From the NCBI RefSeq assembly GCF_000800015.1, contig NZ_JUGR01000001.1:682001-746000 (forward strand): DNA of 64,000 bases, given 5' to 3'. The DNA comes from Terriglobus sp. TAA 43 (GTDB lineage Bacteria; Acidobacteriota; Terriglobia; Terriglobales; Acidobacteriaceae). Made by a program: the position numbers and the translations under genes. This document shows, one piece after another, positions 32,822-41,020 of this stretch. A model generated the notes under the pieces. It made no database searches, was not told the origin of the DNA, and was given only the letters and a program-made list of their open reading frames with translations. Every line of letters starts with the position of its first letter. The stretch's first letter is position 1.

Positions 32822-32983
32822 AGTGTCTCCATTCTAGAGCGGTTCTATCTCTCTAACGTGTCGATGTTTTCTGCCAGTGAACAGGTGCGAAGAATTGCAG
32901 TGAATCCGCGGCGGCGTTACACTGGAAGTGCGTTAATCGTTCGTCTGCGCGTTATTCGAACACTTCTCGCAACGAGGTGCCTA

Positions 32984-33847
32984 GTGTCTGACTCTGCTGT
33001 CCTTGACTCGCCTGCCGTCCTCCCCAGCACTCCCGCCGCTCCGGCGCCGCCTGAAAAGGTCTCTCCCGCAAAGGCTCTAGAGATCTACCAGGGCGATGCC
33101 AACTTCATGACATCGTTGGCGCGCGGTCTCACGGTGCTGGAGACATTCACGCAGCAAATGCCGCAGATGACGATCTCTCAGCTTGCGAACAAGACCGGCC
33201 TGAGCCGCGCCGCAGTTCGCCGCTGCCTCTACACTCTCAACAAACTCGGCTACGTTGGTTCTGAAGACGGTCAGCGTTATTCCCTGCGGCCCAAGATGTT
33301 GTCGCTCAGCCACACCTACACCGTCAGCAACACTCTTTCTTCCGCAGCGCAACCCATTCTCGAGCGCATGAGCGAAAAGCTGAATGAAAGCTTCTCTGTC
33401 GCCACGCTCGACGGCGACGAAATCGTATACATCGCTCGCACCCAGGTGCAGCGGCTTATGAGCGTCGATCTTCACATCGGCAGCCGCCTACCCGCCTACT
33501 GCACCAGCATGGGTCGCGTTCTGATTGCGTCGCAACCGCCAGACGAAGTGGAGCGTTACCTGTCGCGCGTCGTCCTGAAGCCATTCACGCCCCGCACCGT
33601 CAACACCGTAGAAAAACTCCGGATGCTTCTGCGCAATGTTCGCCGCAACGGCTACGCGGTCTGCGACCAGGAATATGAAGTCGGCCTCCGTTCCATGGCC
33701 GTACCCGTCTACGCACCAAGCGGCAAAGTCATTGCCACCATCAACCTGAGCGGCCATGCTCCTCGCATGCCCATGATGGAGATGCAGGCCAAATTCCTGC
33801 CCTATCTACGAACCGCCGCAAACGAATTGAGCGTTTTTCTCCGCTAA
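32984..33847 (+). CDS. IclR-family transcriptional regulator
   Basis: 287 residues from GTG 32984, with GAGGTG just upstream. A Pro/Ala-rich tail of about 35 residues precedes the winged helix: the repressor-like start F-M-T-S-L-A-R-G-L-T-V-L-E, helix-turn-helix M-T-I-S-Q-L-A-N-K-T-G-L-S-R-A-A-V-R-R, and L-N-K-L-G-Y. A ligand-binding domain follows (Y-C-T-S-M-G-R-V-L, then G-Y-A-V-C-D-Q-E-Y-E-V-G-L-R-S-M-A-V-P-V). The Y-C-T-S-M-G-R variant resembles the PcaR/PobR group for aromatic acids. Divergent from pgi, but no aromatic catabolism genes are near, so its target is unclear. Confidence 0.9.
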   Translation: MSDSAVLDSPAVLPSTPAAPAPPEKVSPAKALEIYQGDANFMTSLARGLTVLETFTQQMPQMTISQLANKTGLSRAAVRRCLYTLNKLGYVGSEDGQRYSLRPKMLSLSHTYTVSNTLSSAAQPILERMSEKLNESFSVATLDGDEIVYIARTQVQRLMSVDLHIGSRLPAYCTSMGRVLIASQPPDEVERYLSRVVLKPFTPRTVNTVEKLRMLLRNVRRNGYAVCDQEYEVGLRSMAVPVYAPSGKVIATINLSGHAPRMPMMEMQAKFLPYLRTAANELSVFLR

Positions 33848-33998
33848 TTCTGCCGTTTCGGAATAAATTGCTCAGGCCCGGGAAGATTCCTCCCGGCCTG
33901 GGGTGTAATCCAAATTTGCGCCACACACGTCTCCCTAGAACAGCAGCCTGAATCCAACTTTGTTGGCATACGGGGGCTGTATCCGGTGGAGGCGTTTT

Positions 33999-35150
33999 TT
34001 GACACCAGAACTCTGTGTCGTCGTACCAACCTTTAACGAACGGGAGAACGTCCCTCTCCTGATCCGAGAGTTGTCTGTGTCTCTCGAAGGTTGGAACTGG
34101 GAGGTCGTCTTCGTTGACGATGACTCCGTCGACGGCACCGCGGACGTTGTCTCCGCTCACGCAAAAACAAACCCTCGTGTCCGTCTGATTCATCGCATCG
34201 GTCGCCGCGGACTTTCCTCTGCCTGCATGGAAGGCATGCTGTCCTCACAAGCGCCATTGCTTGCTGTCATGGATGCCGACCTCCAACACGACTCAACCAT
34301 CCTTCCCCGAATGGTCCAGTGCCTGCGGCACGGATCGCACGATGTGGTCGTGGGTTCCCGCAACTGCGATGGCGGCAGCATGGGCGAATTCTGCAAGACG
34401 CGCGTTCTTCTCAGCCGCGCCGGACAGCGCCTCAGCCAGCACATCTGCCACTGCAAACTCACGGATCCCATGAGCGGCTTCTTCCTGATTCGCCGCAGCT
34501 TCCTCATGGAGGTCGCGCGCGACGTCCGCGGCGAAGGCTTCAAAATCCTCGTCGACATGCTCAGCTCAGCGCGTCGTCCCGTCAGCCTCAACGAAGTCGG
34601 TTACACCTTCCGCGCACGCACCCACGGTGAGAGCAAACTGGACGCCGCCGTGGCCATCGAGTATGTCTTCCTGGTCCTGAACAAGATGCTCGGTGACGTT
34701 ATCCCCGTGCACCTCACGCTCTTTATGCTGGTGGGCTGCATCGGTCTCATCTTGCACTTGCTCACGTTGCTCTACCTCGTGGATGGCCGGCATGTGCATT
34801 TCCTCACTGCACAGATCATCGCCACCTTCCTCGCCATGACGGAAAACTTCGTCCTGAATAACCGGATCACCTTCCGCGACCGCCGCCTGAAAGGCAAACA
34901 TCTTCTGCCGGGAATCCTGCGCTTTGCCGTCACTTGTTCCTTCGGCGCATGGGCCAACTTCATCTTTACGCGTGCCCTCTGGCAATCCGGCGTCGAATGG
35001 CTCGTCGCAGGCTTCGCTGGCATCATGATCGCGTCTGTCTGGAATCTGTCTGTGAGCAGCTTCGTAACATGGCCAGTACGTCGCCATCATTCAGACACAC
35101 GGCCAGCCTATGATCCTGCGCTGTCAGGCAATATCGAGGTCACGCATTGA
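33999..35150 (+). CDS. Polyprenyl-phosphate glycosyltransferase (GT2) fused to GtrA-like membrane domain
   Basis: About 383 residues from TTG 33999, preceded by GGAGG 8-12 bases upstream. The GT2 domain (1-225) opens C-V-V-V-P-T-F-N-E-R-E-N-V, with D-D-D-S at the first metal site and D-A-D-L-Q-H-D as the DxD motif. D-P-M-S-G-F-F-L follows, as in dolichyl/undecaprenyl-phosphate mannosyl- or glucosyltransferases. Four C-terminal helices (about 235-365) match GtrA-type flippase domains. It probably loads a sugar onto undecaprenyl phosphate and moves it across the membrane. The next gene overlaps its stop by 4 bases and is likely the user. Confidence 0.88.
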   Translation: MTPELCVVVPTFNERENVPLLIRELSVSLEGWNWEVVFVDDDSVDGTADVVSAHAKTNPRVRLIHRIGRRGLSSACMEGMLSSQAPLLAVMDADLQHDSTILPRMVQCLRHGSHDVVVGSRNCDGGSMGEFCKTRVLLSRAGQRLSQHICHCKLTDPMSGFFLIRRSFLMEVARDVRGEGFKILVDMLSSARRPVSLNEVGYTFRARTHGESKLDAAVAIEYVFLVLNKMLGDVIPVHLTLFMLVGCIGLILHLLTLLYLVDGRHVHFLTAQIIATFLAMTENFVLNNRITFRDRRLKGKHLLPGILRFAVTCSFGAWANFIFTRALWQSGVEWLVAGFAGIMIASVWNLSVSSFVTWPVRRHHSDTRPAYDPALSGNIEVTH

Positions 35151-36421
35151 GTCTTTTCGCACGACAATTCTGGAGTCTCTGGAAACGAATCCCCCTCGGC
35201 GTCCGCTGCCTGTGGCTCGCCGCTGCAATTGCTCTGCCCATCTGGGCCTCTGTCGACGACACAGCCTGGGACATGCAGGTCTACAACCACGCGCTCATCA
35301 GCATGGATCGCGGGCATGACCCGTACCAGGACGCCACAGACATCCAGAAACAACACCATCAGCAACTCTCAGCAAATGGACAGCTAGCAAACGATCAGAC
35401 GCCGCCCTACAGCTATGTCTACGCACCCATCACACTGCCGTTGCTGAAAGCCCTCGGCCACCTGCCGCGCACGTTGCTCATCACTCTGTACTGGCTGGTC
35501 TATTTCGCCGGAGCACTCGGCACCGTCGCAGTCTGCGCCACCTTTGCACAAACGATAGAAATACCCGGCGTGCTGTACCTCGCTGGCATCGCCCTCTTCT
35601 TCCCAGGTCTGCTCGCCAACGGTGTCATCCTGAGCGGCAACATCGCTTACATTCTCTACGGGGCCATCTTCGCTACAGCCCTACTTGGTTGGCGCCGCAA
35701 CCAATGGATTCCCTTTTACGCGGTCATTCTCTTCGCTACCTGCGTGAAAGCACCCATGCTGTCGCTGATACTGATCGCACCACTCTCCAGCAAAAAGAAC
35801 TGGCTTCCCACCTTCGGCGTCATCACGGCAGGAATCGGTCTATACGCTTTGCAGCCAGTGTTTATGCCATCGCTCTTCCGCCACTATCTTGAAGCGGTAG
35901 AACTACAGTTCAGCTTCAATCACGACTTCGGTTGCAGTCCCGCCGGACTCTTCAGCGACATCCTCTATAAGCGCGGCATCCCCTACGCTCCCGGTTGCTA
36001 CTTCTTCTTCGCCGCCTACGCAGCACCCGTCTTCGCAGCGCTCCTCTACGGAGCACGACTCTACGAACGCGGACGCATCACGCTTCAACAATGGGGCCCG
36101 GTGCTTCTCGTCGGTGTGTTGCTGTTGAATCCGCGCATCATGGAATACGACGCGGCAACCATCACCCTACCGTTAGCAATCATCGGTTGGCGCGTCGCAC
36201 GCGTCACCACGCGACCTGGGCTCATCTACAGCCTGAAAGTCATGGCCTTCGTCGTCCTGAACGCACTCGCCATCTACAGTTGGCTCATCCGCAAAGCCAT
36301 CGACGGCCCGCTGATCCTGCTTACCTTCGCGGCCGGTTACTGGTTGATGGTCAAAGAAGCAAAGCCAGCGCACGAGGTTCAGCCCCTTGAGGCCCATCCC
36401 CGCGCACTGGCTTCTGCCTGA
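35147..36421 (+). CDS. GT87-like membrane glycosyltransferase (DUF2029-type)
   Basis: 424 residues with about ten membrane helices. TTG 35147 overlaps the GT2 stop as TTGA, so the two are co-translated; ATCGAGGT upstream can serve as the ribosome-binding site. The first loop carries W-D-M-Q-V-Y-N-H-A and a D-P-Y motif, as in GT-C fold polyprenyl-phosphate-mannose transferases. A Y-S-Y-V-Y-A-P-I-T-L-P-L turn is family-like. It presumably takes sugar from the lipid carrier made by the GT2-GtrA protein and adds it to an exported glycan or protein. The acceptor is unknown. Confidence 0.75.
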   Translation: MSLFARQFWSLWKRIPLGVRCLWLAAAIALPIWASVDDTAWDMQVYNHALISMDRGHDPYQDATDIQKQHHQQLSANGQLANDQTPPYSYVYAPITLPLLKALGHLPRTLLITLYWLVYFAGALGTVAVCATFAQTIEIPGVLYLAGIALFFPGLLANGVILSGNIAYILYGAIFATALLGWRRNQWIPFYAVILFATCVKAPMLSLILIAPLSSKKNWLPTFGVITAGIGLYALQPVFMPSLFRHYLEAVELQFSFNHDFGCSPAGLFSDILYKRGIPYAPGCYFFFAAYAAPVFAALLYGARLYERGRITLQQWGPVLLVGVLLLNPRIMEYDAATITLPLAIIGWRVARVTTRPGLIYSLKVMAFVVLNALAIYSWLIRKAIDGPLILLTFAAGYWLMVKEAKPAHEVQPLEAHPRALASA

Positions 36422-36434
36422 TCTTCGCTAAGAG

Positions 36435-37205
36435 CTACCGCGAAACGCCTTCCAGCGGCGAACTAGCCGAGGCATACAGCCGCCGCGGCATACGACCAGC
36501 CAGGTAAGCCTGCCGTCCTGCCAGCACCGCATTGCCCATGGCCTCAGCCATCAGCACCGGCTCACGAGCTTCCGCAATTGCCGTGTTCATCAGCACCGCG
36601 TCGAAACCCATCTCCATGGCAACGGCCGCATCGCTAGCGGTACCCACCCCCGCATCGACGATCAGCGGAACTTCCGTGATCATCTCCCGAAGGATGCGGA
36701 GGTTCGCCGTGTTCTGCAGTCCCAGCCCGGACCCAATCGGTGCTCCCAACGGCATAACTGCAGCCGCACCAGCGTCGATTAACCGTTTCGCAAATACAAT
36801 GTCATCAGAGGTATACGGAAGAACCGTGAAGCCTTCCTTCACCAGAACCTCGGTCGCTAACAGTGTCCCGGCTACGTCCGGATACAGGGTTTTCTTGTCG
36901 CCAATGACCTCAATCTTCACCCAGTCGGAGATACCCACTTCGCGCCCCAGCCGAGCAGCACGGATCGCCTCTTCACCGGTGTAGCAACCGGCGGTATTCG
37001 GCAGCAGGAAGTATCGTTGCGGATCGATAAAGTCCAGCAGCGACTCCTTCGACCGGTCCAGATTCACACGGCGCACCGCAACCGTGACCATCTCCGCACC
37101 CGACGCCTCAATGGCATCGCGCGTCTCCGGCCCATCCTTGTACTTTCCTGTTCCAACAATCAGTCGCGACTGAAATGCCTTGCCTGCAATGACGAGAGGT
37201 TCCAT
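36435..37205 (-). CDS. thiG: Thiazole synthase ThiG
   Basis: 256 residues from ATG 37205 forming a TIM barrel that makes the thiazole phosphate part of thiamine from DXP, ThiS-thiocarboxylate and an imine. The Schiff-base Lys97 is in [10 protein letters not shown]. The phosphate-binding end [14 protein letters not shown] and the G-A-P-I-G-S-G-L-G loop are intact. No thiS, thiH, thiO or thiF is adjacent and no TPP riboswitch is visible upstream. It lies 77 bases downstream of an Rrf2 gene on the same strand. Confidence 0.93.
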   Translation of the reverse strand: MEPLVIAGKAFQSRLIVGTGKYKDGPETRDAIEASGAEMVTVAVRRVNLDRSKESLLDFIDPQRYFLLPNTAGCYTGEEAIRAARLGREVGISDWVKIEVIGDKKTLYPDVAGTLLATEVLVKEGFTVLPYTSDDIVFAKRLIDAGAAAVMPLGAPIGSGLGLQNTANLRILREMITEVPLIVDAGVGTASDAAVAMEMGFDAVLMNTAIAEAREPVLMAEAMGNAVLAGRQAYLAGRMPRRLYASASSPLEGVSR

Positions 37206-37282
37206 GCCTTCCATTCTAAGAGCGGTTCACATGCTTATGCAGTGTCCTGCGTCACCAGAAACGGTAAAGGCGCCTTATCAGG

Positions 37283-37768
37283 TCAGCTACGTTCCGCAAA
37301 CCACTCCGCATTCTTCGCAAGCTGGTCAGCCGGTACATCTTCCAGCAGCGTCACCATCAGATCCGACATCCGTACGCTCGCCAGCTTTTCCCGCCACACC
37401 CGGTCCGCATCCCACATCACCCGTGCAATGCCACAGGGCTTCGCGTCACAATATCCCGGCTCGCGGCAAGGATTGTTCCCACGGATCTCCGTGCAGACAA
37501 ACGTAGAGGCCTTACCCTCTACAGCCTCCACCACATCCAGAAACGTGATGTTTTCCGGCGCACGCTTCAGGCGATAGCCGCCATTGGGACCAAGCGTTCC
37601 TTCCACCAGCCCCGCCAACGACAACGCCTGAAGCGCCTTTGCCAGATATTCCTTCGGAACCCCATGGAACTCCGCCAGCACCTTCGCAGGCAGAAACTTG
37701 CCCTCTGGCAATCCAGCCAGGATCGCGCAACAGTGCAAAGCCCATTCCACATGATTCCGAAGTTGCAT
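37283..37768 (-). CDS. Rrf2-family transcriptional regulator
   Basis: 161 residues. The N-terminal winged helix contains L-P-A-K-V-L-A-E-F-H-G-V-P-K-E-Y-L-A-K-A-L-Q-A-L and G-P-N-G-G-Y-R-L, as in Rrf2/IscR/NsrR proteins. Four cysteines at 92, 101, 107 and 112 (C-x8-C-x5-C-x4-C) could bind a redox-sensing Fe-S cluster, though three is usual. The start shares one base with the preceding stop (TAATG), so it is co-translated with an AhpD-like gene. A 21-base palindrome before that gene is the probable operator. Confidence 0.9.
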   Translation of the reverse strand: MQLRNHVEWALHCCAILAGLPEGKFLPAKVLAEFHGVPKEYLAKALQALSLAGLVEGTLGPNGGYRLKRAPENITFLDVVEAVEGKASTFVCTEIRGNNPCREPGYCDAKPCGIARVMWDADRVWREKLASVRMSDLMVTLLEDVPADQLAKNAEWFAERS

Positions 37769-38247
37769 TAACTCAGCCCTGCTGCCGTCAGACCGTAAGC
37801 CTCATCCTGCGATCCCGGCACTGCCTGGAAAGCAACGGACACACGATTCCAGCCATTAATCACCATCAAAACGAAGGTCAGGTCCGTCAATTCCTTCTCC
37901 GAAAGTTCCTTCCGAACCGAATCGAAAATCGCATCGCTTACACCGTGTTCGCCTAGCTTCGTCACAGCCTCGGTCCATTCCAGCGCCGCGCGCTCCTTCG
38001 GTGTGAACAGGTTGCTCTCGCGCCAGATGCTCACATGGTAAAGCCTTAACTCACGTTCCCCGGCAATCTTGGCCTGCTTCACATGCATGTCCAGGCAAAA
38101 GGCGCAGCCATTCAACTGCGAAGCGCGAATCTCCACCAACGACTTCAACTTCTCGTCGATGCTGCTCTTCTTCAGAGCCATGCTCATCTCCAGGTATTTG
38201 CGAAACAGTTCAGGCGATTGGTGTGCGTAGTCAATGCGAAGGGACAT
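37768..38247 (-). CDS. Carboxymuconolactone decarboxylase/AhpD-like protein
   Basis: 159 residues from ATG 38247. The AhpD-type redox motif is C48-A-F-C51-L-D-M-H55, as in alkylhydroperoxidase D, where the CxxC and His support peroxide reduction. The E-I-R-A-S-Q-L-N-G helix before it is family-like. An upstream extension to 38334 is not supported. It is the first gene of a two-gene unit with the Rrf2 regulator; thiG may follow on the same transcript. It probably protects against oxidative or nitrosative stress. Confidence 0.88.
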   Translation of the reverse strand: MSLRIDYAHQSPELFRKYLEMSMALKKSSIDEKLKSLVEIRASQLNGCAFCLDMHVKQAKIAGERELRLYHVSIWRESNLFTPKERAALEWTEAVTKLGEHGVSDAIFDSVRKELSEKELTDLTFVLMVINGWNRVSVAFQAVPGSQDEAYGLTAAGLS

Positions 38248-38269
38248 GGGTAAAGCCTCACTTTTTATA

Positions 38270-38290
38270 TACGGATATTTGTTATCCGTA
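38270..38290 (-). promoter_or_regulatory. Palindromic operator of the AhpD-like/Rrf2 unit
   Basis: TACGGATA (38270-38277) and TATCCGTA (38283-38290) form a perfect 8-bp dyad with a 5-base AT spacer, 23 bases upstream of the first start codon. Rrf2 regulators bind sites of this length and symmetry; autoregulation is inferred. Confidence 0.75.
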
Positions 38291-38336
38291 ATTAAGATGC
38301 GCCCTCCTGCCCCCTGATGCAAGAAAGAAAACAAAA

Positions 38337-38377
38337 AAGAAATGGCCCGCGCCGGATAGGCATGCGGGCCATTTCTT
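38337..38377 (-). terminator. Strong terminator, minus strand, end of the candidate ncRNA
   Basis: AAGAAATGGCCCGC (38337-38350) and GCGGGCCATTTCTT (38364-38377) form a perfect 14-bp stem. Read on the minus strand it continues TTTTGTTTTCTTTCTT, an excellent T-tract. No minus-strand protein gene ends here, so it must stop another transcript. Confidence 0.85.
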
Positions 38378-38545
38378 ATTTGCGGTGAACTGTTGAGATT
38401 GACCTGAGGCGTCCACTCGTTCGGAGGGCCTCGGCGAAGTCAGCCGTGCAAGAATCCCCCATATTGGCGGGCGTCGTGCATAGTTCGGCAAGATAGCCAG
38501 GTCTGGAGCGGAACGCTCTAGGCCTCAGTCACCTCACGTGTTGAA
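38378..38545 (-). ncRNA. Candidate structured RNA, 6S-like
   Basis: This roughly 170-base minus-strand segment ends at a strong terminator and holds no credible protein. Its ends pair: GACTGAGGC (about 38535-38527) with GCCTCAGGTC (38410-38401), one bulge. Inside are CGTTC/GAACG, CCTGGC/GCCGAGG, GCCG/CGGC and TGCA/TGCA, separated by internal loops, giving a long rod with a central bubble and apical loop. That architecture, length and terminator match 6S RNA, the RNA polymerase decoy. TTGACT (near 38558-38563) could be a -35 box but no good -10 follows. The type is inferred from fold only. Confidence 0.5.
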
Positions 38546-38735
38546 CCACACAAACTACAGTCAAATTTCATAGGTTTGGACCATCCTCCTTTCCCGTGTA
38601 AGCGTGAGACTACGCCTGCCGAAATCCGTTAGCAAGGCCGGCTGAGCGCCGGAATCCGCCAACCAAAGGCATCCCCGCCACGTTCTGCCACGTCTCAGAA
38701 ACCCGTTGCTGAATTCAGAAAAGATGAGGGTTTCC
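38546..38735. other. Intergenic region, no gene seen
   Basis: About 190 bases between the candidate RNA and the small membrane protein. It contains a GC-rich dyad GGCCGGC/GCGCCGG near 38637-38655 and TGCCACGT repeated (near 38678 and 38688). It must hold promoters for the divergent transcripts, but I cannot place them firmly. Confidence 0.4.
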
Positions 38736-38957
38736 ATGAAGGGTCTCACCATTGTTGGAGTTGTGCTGGTTCTCGCAGGCATCGTTACGCTGATCACAGG
38801 CGGATTTTCGTTCAAAGAAAAGAAGCAGGACGCCAAACTCGGCCCCATCCAGGTCAGCCATACGGAAGAGCATTCCTTCCCCATCGGCCCCGTCGTCTCC
38901 GGCGTTCTGATCGTCGCTGGACTCGGTCTCGCCGTGGCAGGCGCACGCAGCAAGTAA
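38736..38957 (+). CDS. Small two-span membrane protein (DUF3185-like)
   Basis: 73 residues from ATG 38736 with GAGGG about 8 bases upstream; an ATG at 38724 is also in frame. Two hydrophobic helices, I-V-G-V-V-L-V-L-A-G-I-V-T-L-I and V-V-S-G-V-L-I-V-A-G-L-G-L-A-V-A-G, flank a soluble loop with K-E-K-K-Q and H-T-E-E-H. The pattern is like small acidobacterial and proteobacterial DUF3185-type proteins. Function is unknown. It converges on the outer-membrane protein gene. Confidence 0.72.
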   Translation: MKGLTIVGVVLVLAGIVTLITGGFSFKEKKQDAKLGPIQVSHTEEHSFPIGPVVSGVLIVAGLGLAVAGARSK

Positions 38958-38962
38958 GCAGG

Positions 38963-39799
38963 CTATCCCCTGTGCTGCTTCCACGGCAGCAACTGCTTTG
39001 GCAGCAGATAGCTAATCCCAAGAGTCGTCTGCCAGCGCGTTGAACTGCTGGTCAGCCCATGCTCATACGCCGCATCCACCACCAGATTCTTACGAACGGG
39101 ATACGCCGCCGACCACAGATTGCCGACGGCGTTTCCTTTTACCAACGGCTGCGTAAAGTGCCATAGTTCGCCTGAAACAATGAACCGCCCCACAGGATGC
39201 GACACGGCAAGAGACTGCCCAAACTGACCACGACGCGCACCTGTCTCATCGCTGATCTGCTCGTTCAACATCCCGTTCAGATCCGCGTGGAATCCCTTCG
39301 CATCGCCGCTCAACAACAACATGAAACCCTGGCGATACGTCCCATAATCCAGCTCCGGCGCAGGACTCGCATGCGTGCGATAGATGTAACTTGCCGAAAG
39401 CGTCGGACGGCTTTCTGCGCCTCTCATCAACACGCCCTGCGCTCCGACAAACACTTCGCCAGGCTTCGCTGAATCCGAAGAGGACTTGGTCGACTTCACC
39501 ACCGGCTCAATCAGCAACAAAGCCTGCAGCCGCTCATTCACCGCCAACTTCACCACTTCATTCAGTTCGAAGCGCGTTGAGAACTCACTGGAATGGCGAG
39601 CATATAAACCGCCACTCTCAAACTGCAGATAGCCCACCGGCGTCAGCGTCGCTGGTGTCGACACAGTAGGTCGCCCCGGGTTCGCATCCGGAACAACATC
39701 AGGCTCCTGGGCCTTACAAGTCATGCAGCACAAAAGCACGCACGAAAGCAGCGCGGAAACCCGTGAGAGGAAGCAGGAATTGAATGGCATTCCCCTCAT
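38963..39799 (-). CDS. Predicted outer-membrane beta-barrel (meta-pathway transporter-like)
   Basis: 278 residues with a signal peptide (about 1-30, ending C-K-A-Q). Many alternating hydrophobic strands follow, and the phrase P-G-R-P-T-V-S-T-P-A-T-L-T-P-V-G-Y-L-Q-F-E-S-G is the typical start of the MetA-pathway phenol-degradation-type outer-membrane proteins. The C-terminal strand T-L-G-I-S-Y-L-L ends near the tail. It probably forms a small channel of unknown substrate. No aromatic catabolism genes are near. Confidence 0.75.
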   Translation of the reverse strand: MRGMPFNSCFLSRVSALLSCVLLCCMTCKAQEPDVVPDANPGRPTVSTPATLTPVGYLQFESGGLYARHSSEFSTRFELNEVVKLAVNERLQALLLIEPVVKSTKSSSDSAKPGEVFVGAQGVLMRGAESRPTLSASYIYRTHASPAPELDYGTYRQGFMLLLSGDAKGFHADLNGMLNEQISDETGARRGQFGQSLAVSHPVGRFIVSGELWHFTQPLVKGNAVGNLWSAAYPVRKNLVVDAAYEHGLTSSSTRWQTTLGISYLLPKQLLPWKQHRG

Positions 39800-39822
39800 C
39801 TTAACCGCGGCTGCACATCACC

Positions 39823-39972
39823 TCAGCCCTGCTTGAAGTACTGGATCGCGCGTTCGTGTTTCTCAGCAGCCTCGCGCGTAGAAAACGTTCCCAGGTTCCT
39901 GCGCTTGCCCGTCTTCTCATCCACCTTGCGGGAGTAGATACGAAATTCACCGGATTTAAGTTTGCGAATCAT
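39823..39972 (-). CDS. Small conserved basic protein
   Basis: 49 residues from ATG 39972: M-I-R-K-L-K-S-G-E-F-R-I-Y-S-R-K, then K-T-G-K-R-R-N-L-G-T-F and A-A-E-K-H-E-R-A-I-Q-Y-F-K. This K-T-G-K-R-R-N-L-G-T-F pattern recurs in many bacterial short proteins. The fold looks like a three-stranded sheet plus one helix, as in AP2/integrase-type DNA-binding modules. Function is unknown. An extension to 40014 has no support. Confidence 0.75.
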   Translation of the reverse strand: MIRKLKSGEFRIYSRKVDEKTGKRRNLGTFSTREAAEKHERAIQYFKQG

Positions 39973-40077
39973 GCAGCGTGAGACGCCCTCGCACGTAACC
40001 GCGAAGCCTCGCACACCGACGCCGAATCACGCCCATATTCGAACAGCCCAACAACACCCACACCTATACTGAAATCC

Positions 40078-40995
40078 GTGCCGTCCCATTGGATCATTCC
40101 CGCGCTCGCAGGCATCATCGGCCTCGCGCTTGGCAGCTTTCTCAACGTCTGCATCGTTCGCCTGCCCGCAGACGAGTCCGTCGTCTCACCGCGCTCCCGC
40201 TGCCCAAATTGCAACGCGCAGCTTCGCTGGTACGACAACATTCCGCTACTCAGCTATCTACTACTCCGCGGTCGCTGCCGCGATTGCCACCAGAGCATCT
40301 CGTGGCGCTACCCCGCAGTAGAACTCGCAGTCGCACTCTGGTTCATCGCCAGCTTCTGGCCCTTCACACATCCGCTACCGGCTGACTTCGATCCGATCAT
40401 GCAGCTCACCCTGCGCTGCTTCGCCACCGCCTGCCTCGGATGGTTCCTCATCGGCCTCGCCGTCACCGACTGGCGTGAACACATCCTGCCCAGCGACCTC
40501 ACTTACGGCGGCATCTTCGTCGGCATCGCCATCACCTGCATGCAGGCCTTCTTCCTCGACTCGCAGCAGGACGACGTCGTCCTCAAACATCAGATCAACA
40601 TCAACAGCGCCAACGCAGGCCGCAGCACCGGCAACGTCTTCCTCACCGGGCCAGAGTTCCACATCTTCAGCCACATCTTCGCAGCCGCAGCAGCATTCCT
40701 CCTGCTCTACGCCATCCGCGCCATCTACAAAGCACTCCGCAAGCGCGACGGCATGGGCCTCGGCGACGCCAAACTCCTCGCCATGATCGCCGCCTTCCTG
40801 GGCTTCGCACCAACTGCAATCGCACTGGCCCTAGGCATCTTCTTCGCCACGCTCTACGCAGTCCTCCTGCTCATCCGAGGCAAGGCAAACACCGCCACAA
40901 GACTCCCCTTCGGCAGCTTCCTCGCACTCGCAGGCCTCTTCGCAGCGTTCTACGGCCGAACCATCGCCGACGCGTATCTGGCATTGTTTTGGTAG
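40078..40995 (+). CDS. Prepilin peptidase (A24 family)
   Basis: 305 residues from GTG 40078. The N-terminal G-S-F-L-N-V-C-I-V-R-L-P is followed by zinc-type cysteines C42/C45 and C67/C70. The two catalytic aspartates of the bilobal aspartyl protease are Asp131 (V-T-D-W-R) and Asp230 in G-M-G-L-G-D. Several membrane helices surround them. The enzyme cleaves and N-methylates type IV prepilins or type II secretion pseudopilins. A roughly 40-residue loop (about 158-195) between the two Asp helices is longer than usual. No pilin genes are adjacent. Confidence 0.92.
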   Translation: MPSHWIIPALAGIIGLALGSFLNVCIVRLPADESVVSPRSRCPNCNAQLRWYDNIPLLSYLLLRGRCRDCHQSISWRYPAVELAVALWFIASFWPFTHPLPADFDPIMQLTLRCFATACLGWFLIGLAVTDWREHILPSDLTYGGIFVGIAITCMQAFFLDSQQDDVVLKHQININSANAGRSTGNVFLTGPEFHIFSHIFAAAAAFLLLYAIRAIYKALRKRDGMGLGDAKLLAMIAAFLGFAPTAIALALGIFFATLYAVLLLIRGKANTATRLPFGSFLALAGLFAAFYGRTIADAYLALFW

Positions 40996-41020
40996 ACCGG
41001 TCAGCTGATATTGGATCCGA

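Noticed and set aside
32039-32983. Long open frame upstream of the IclR start, antisense to pgi
   Set aside because: It lies opposite the third-position-biased pgi coding strand and has an amino acid composition unlike a protein; GTG 32984 with GAGGTG is the better start.
37206-37282. TPP riboswitch before thiG
   Set aside because: The conserved CTGAGA and GATCTGGATAATG-type elements are absent on the minus strand.
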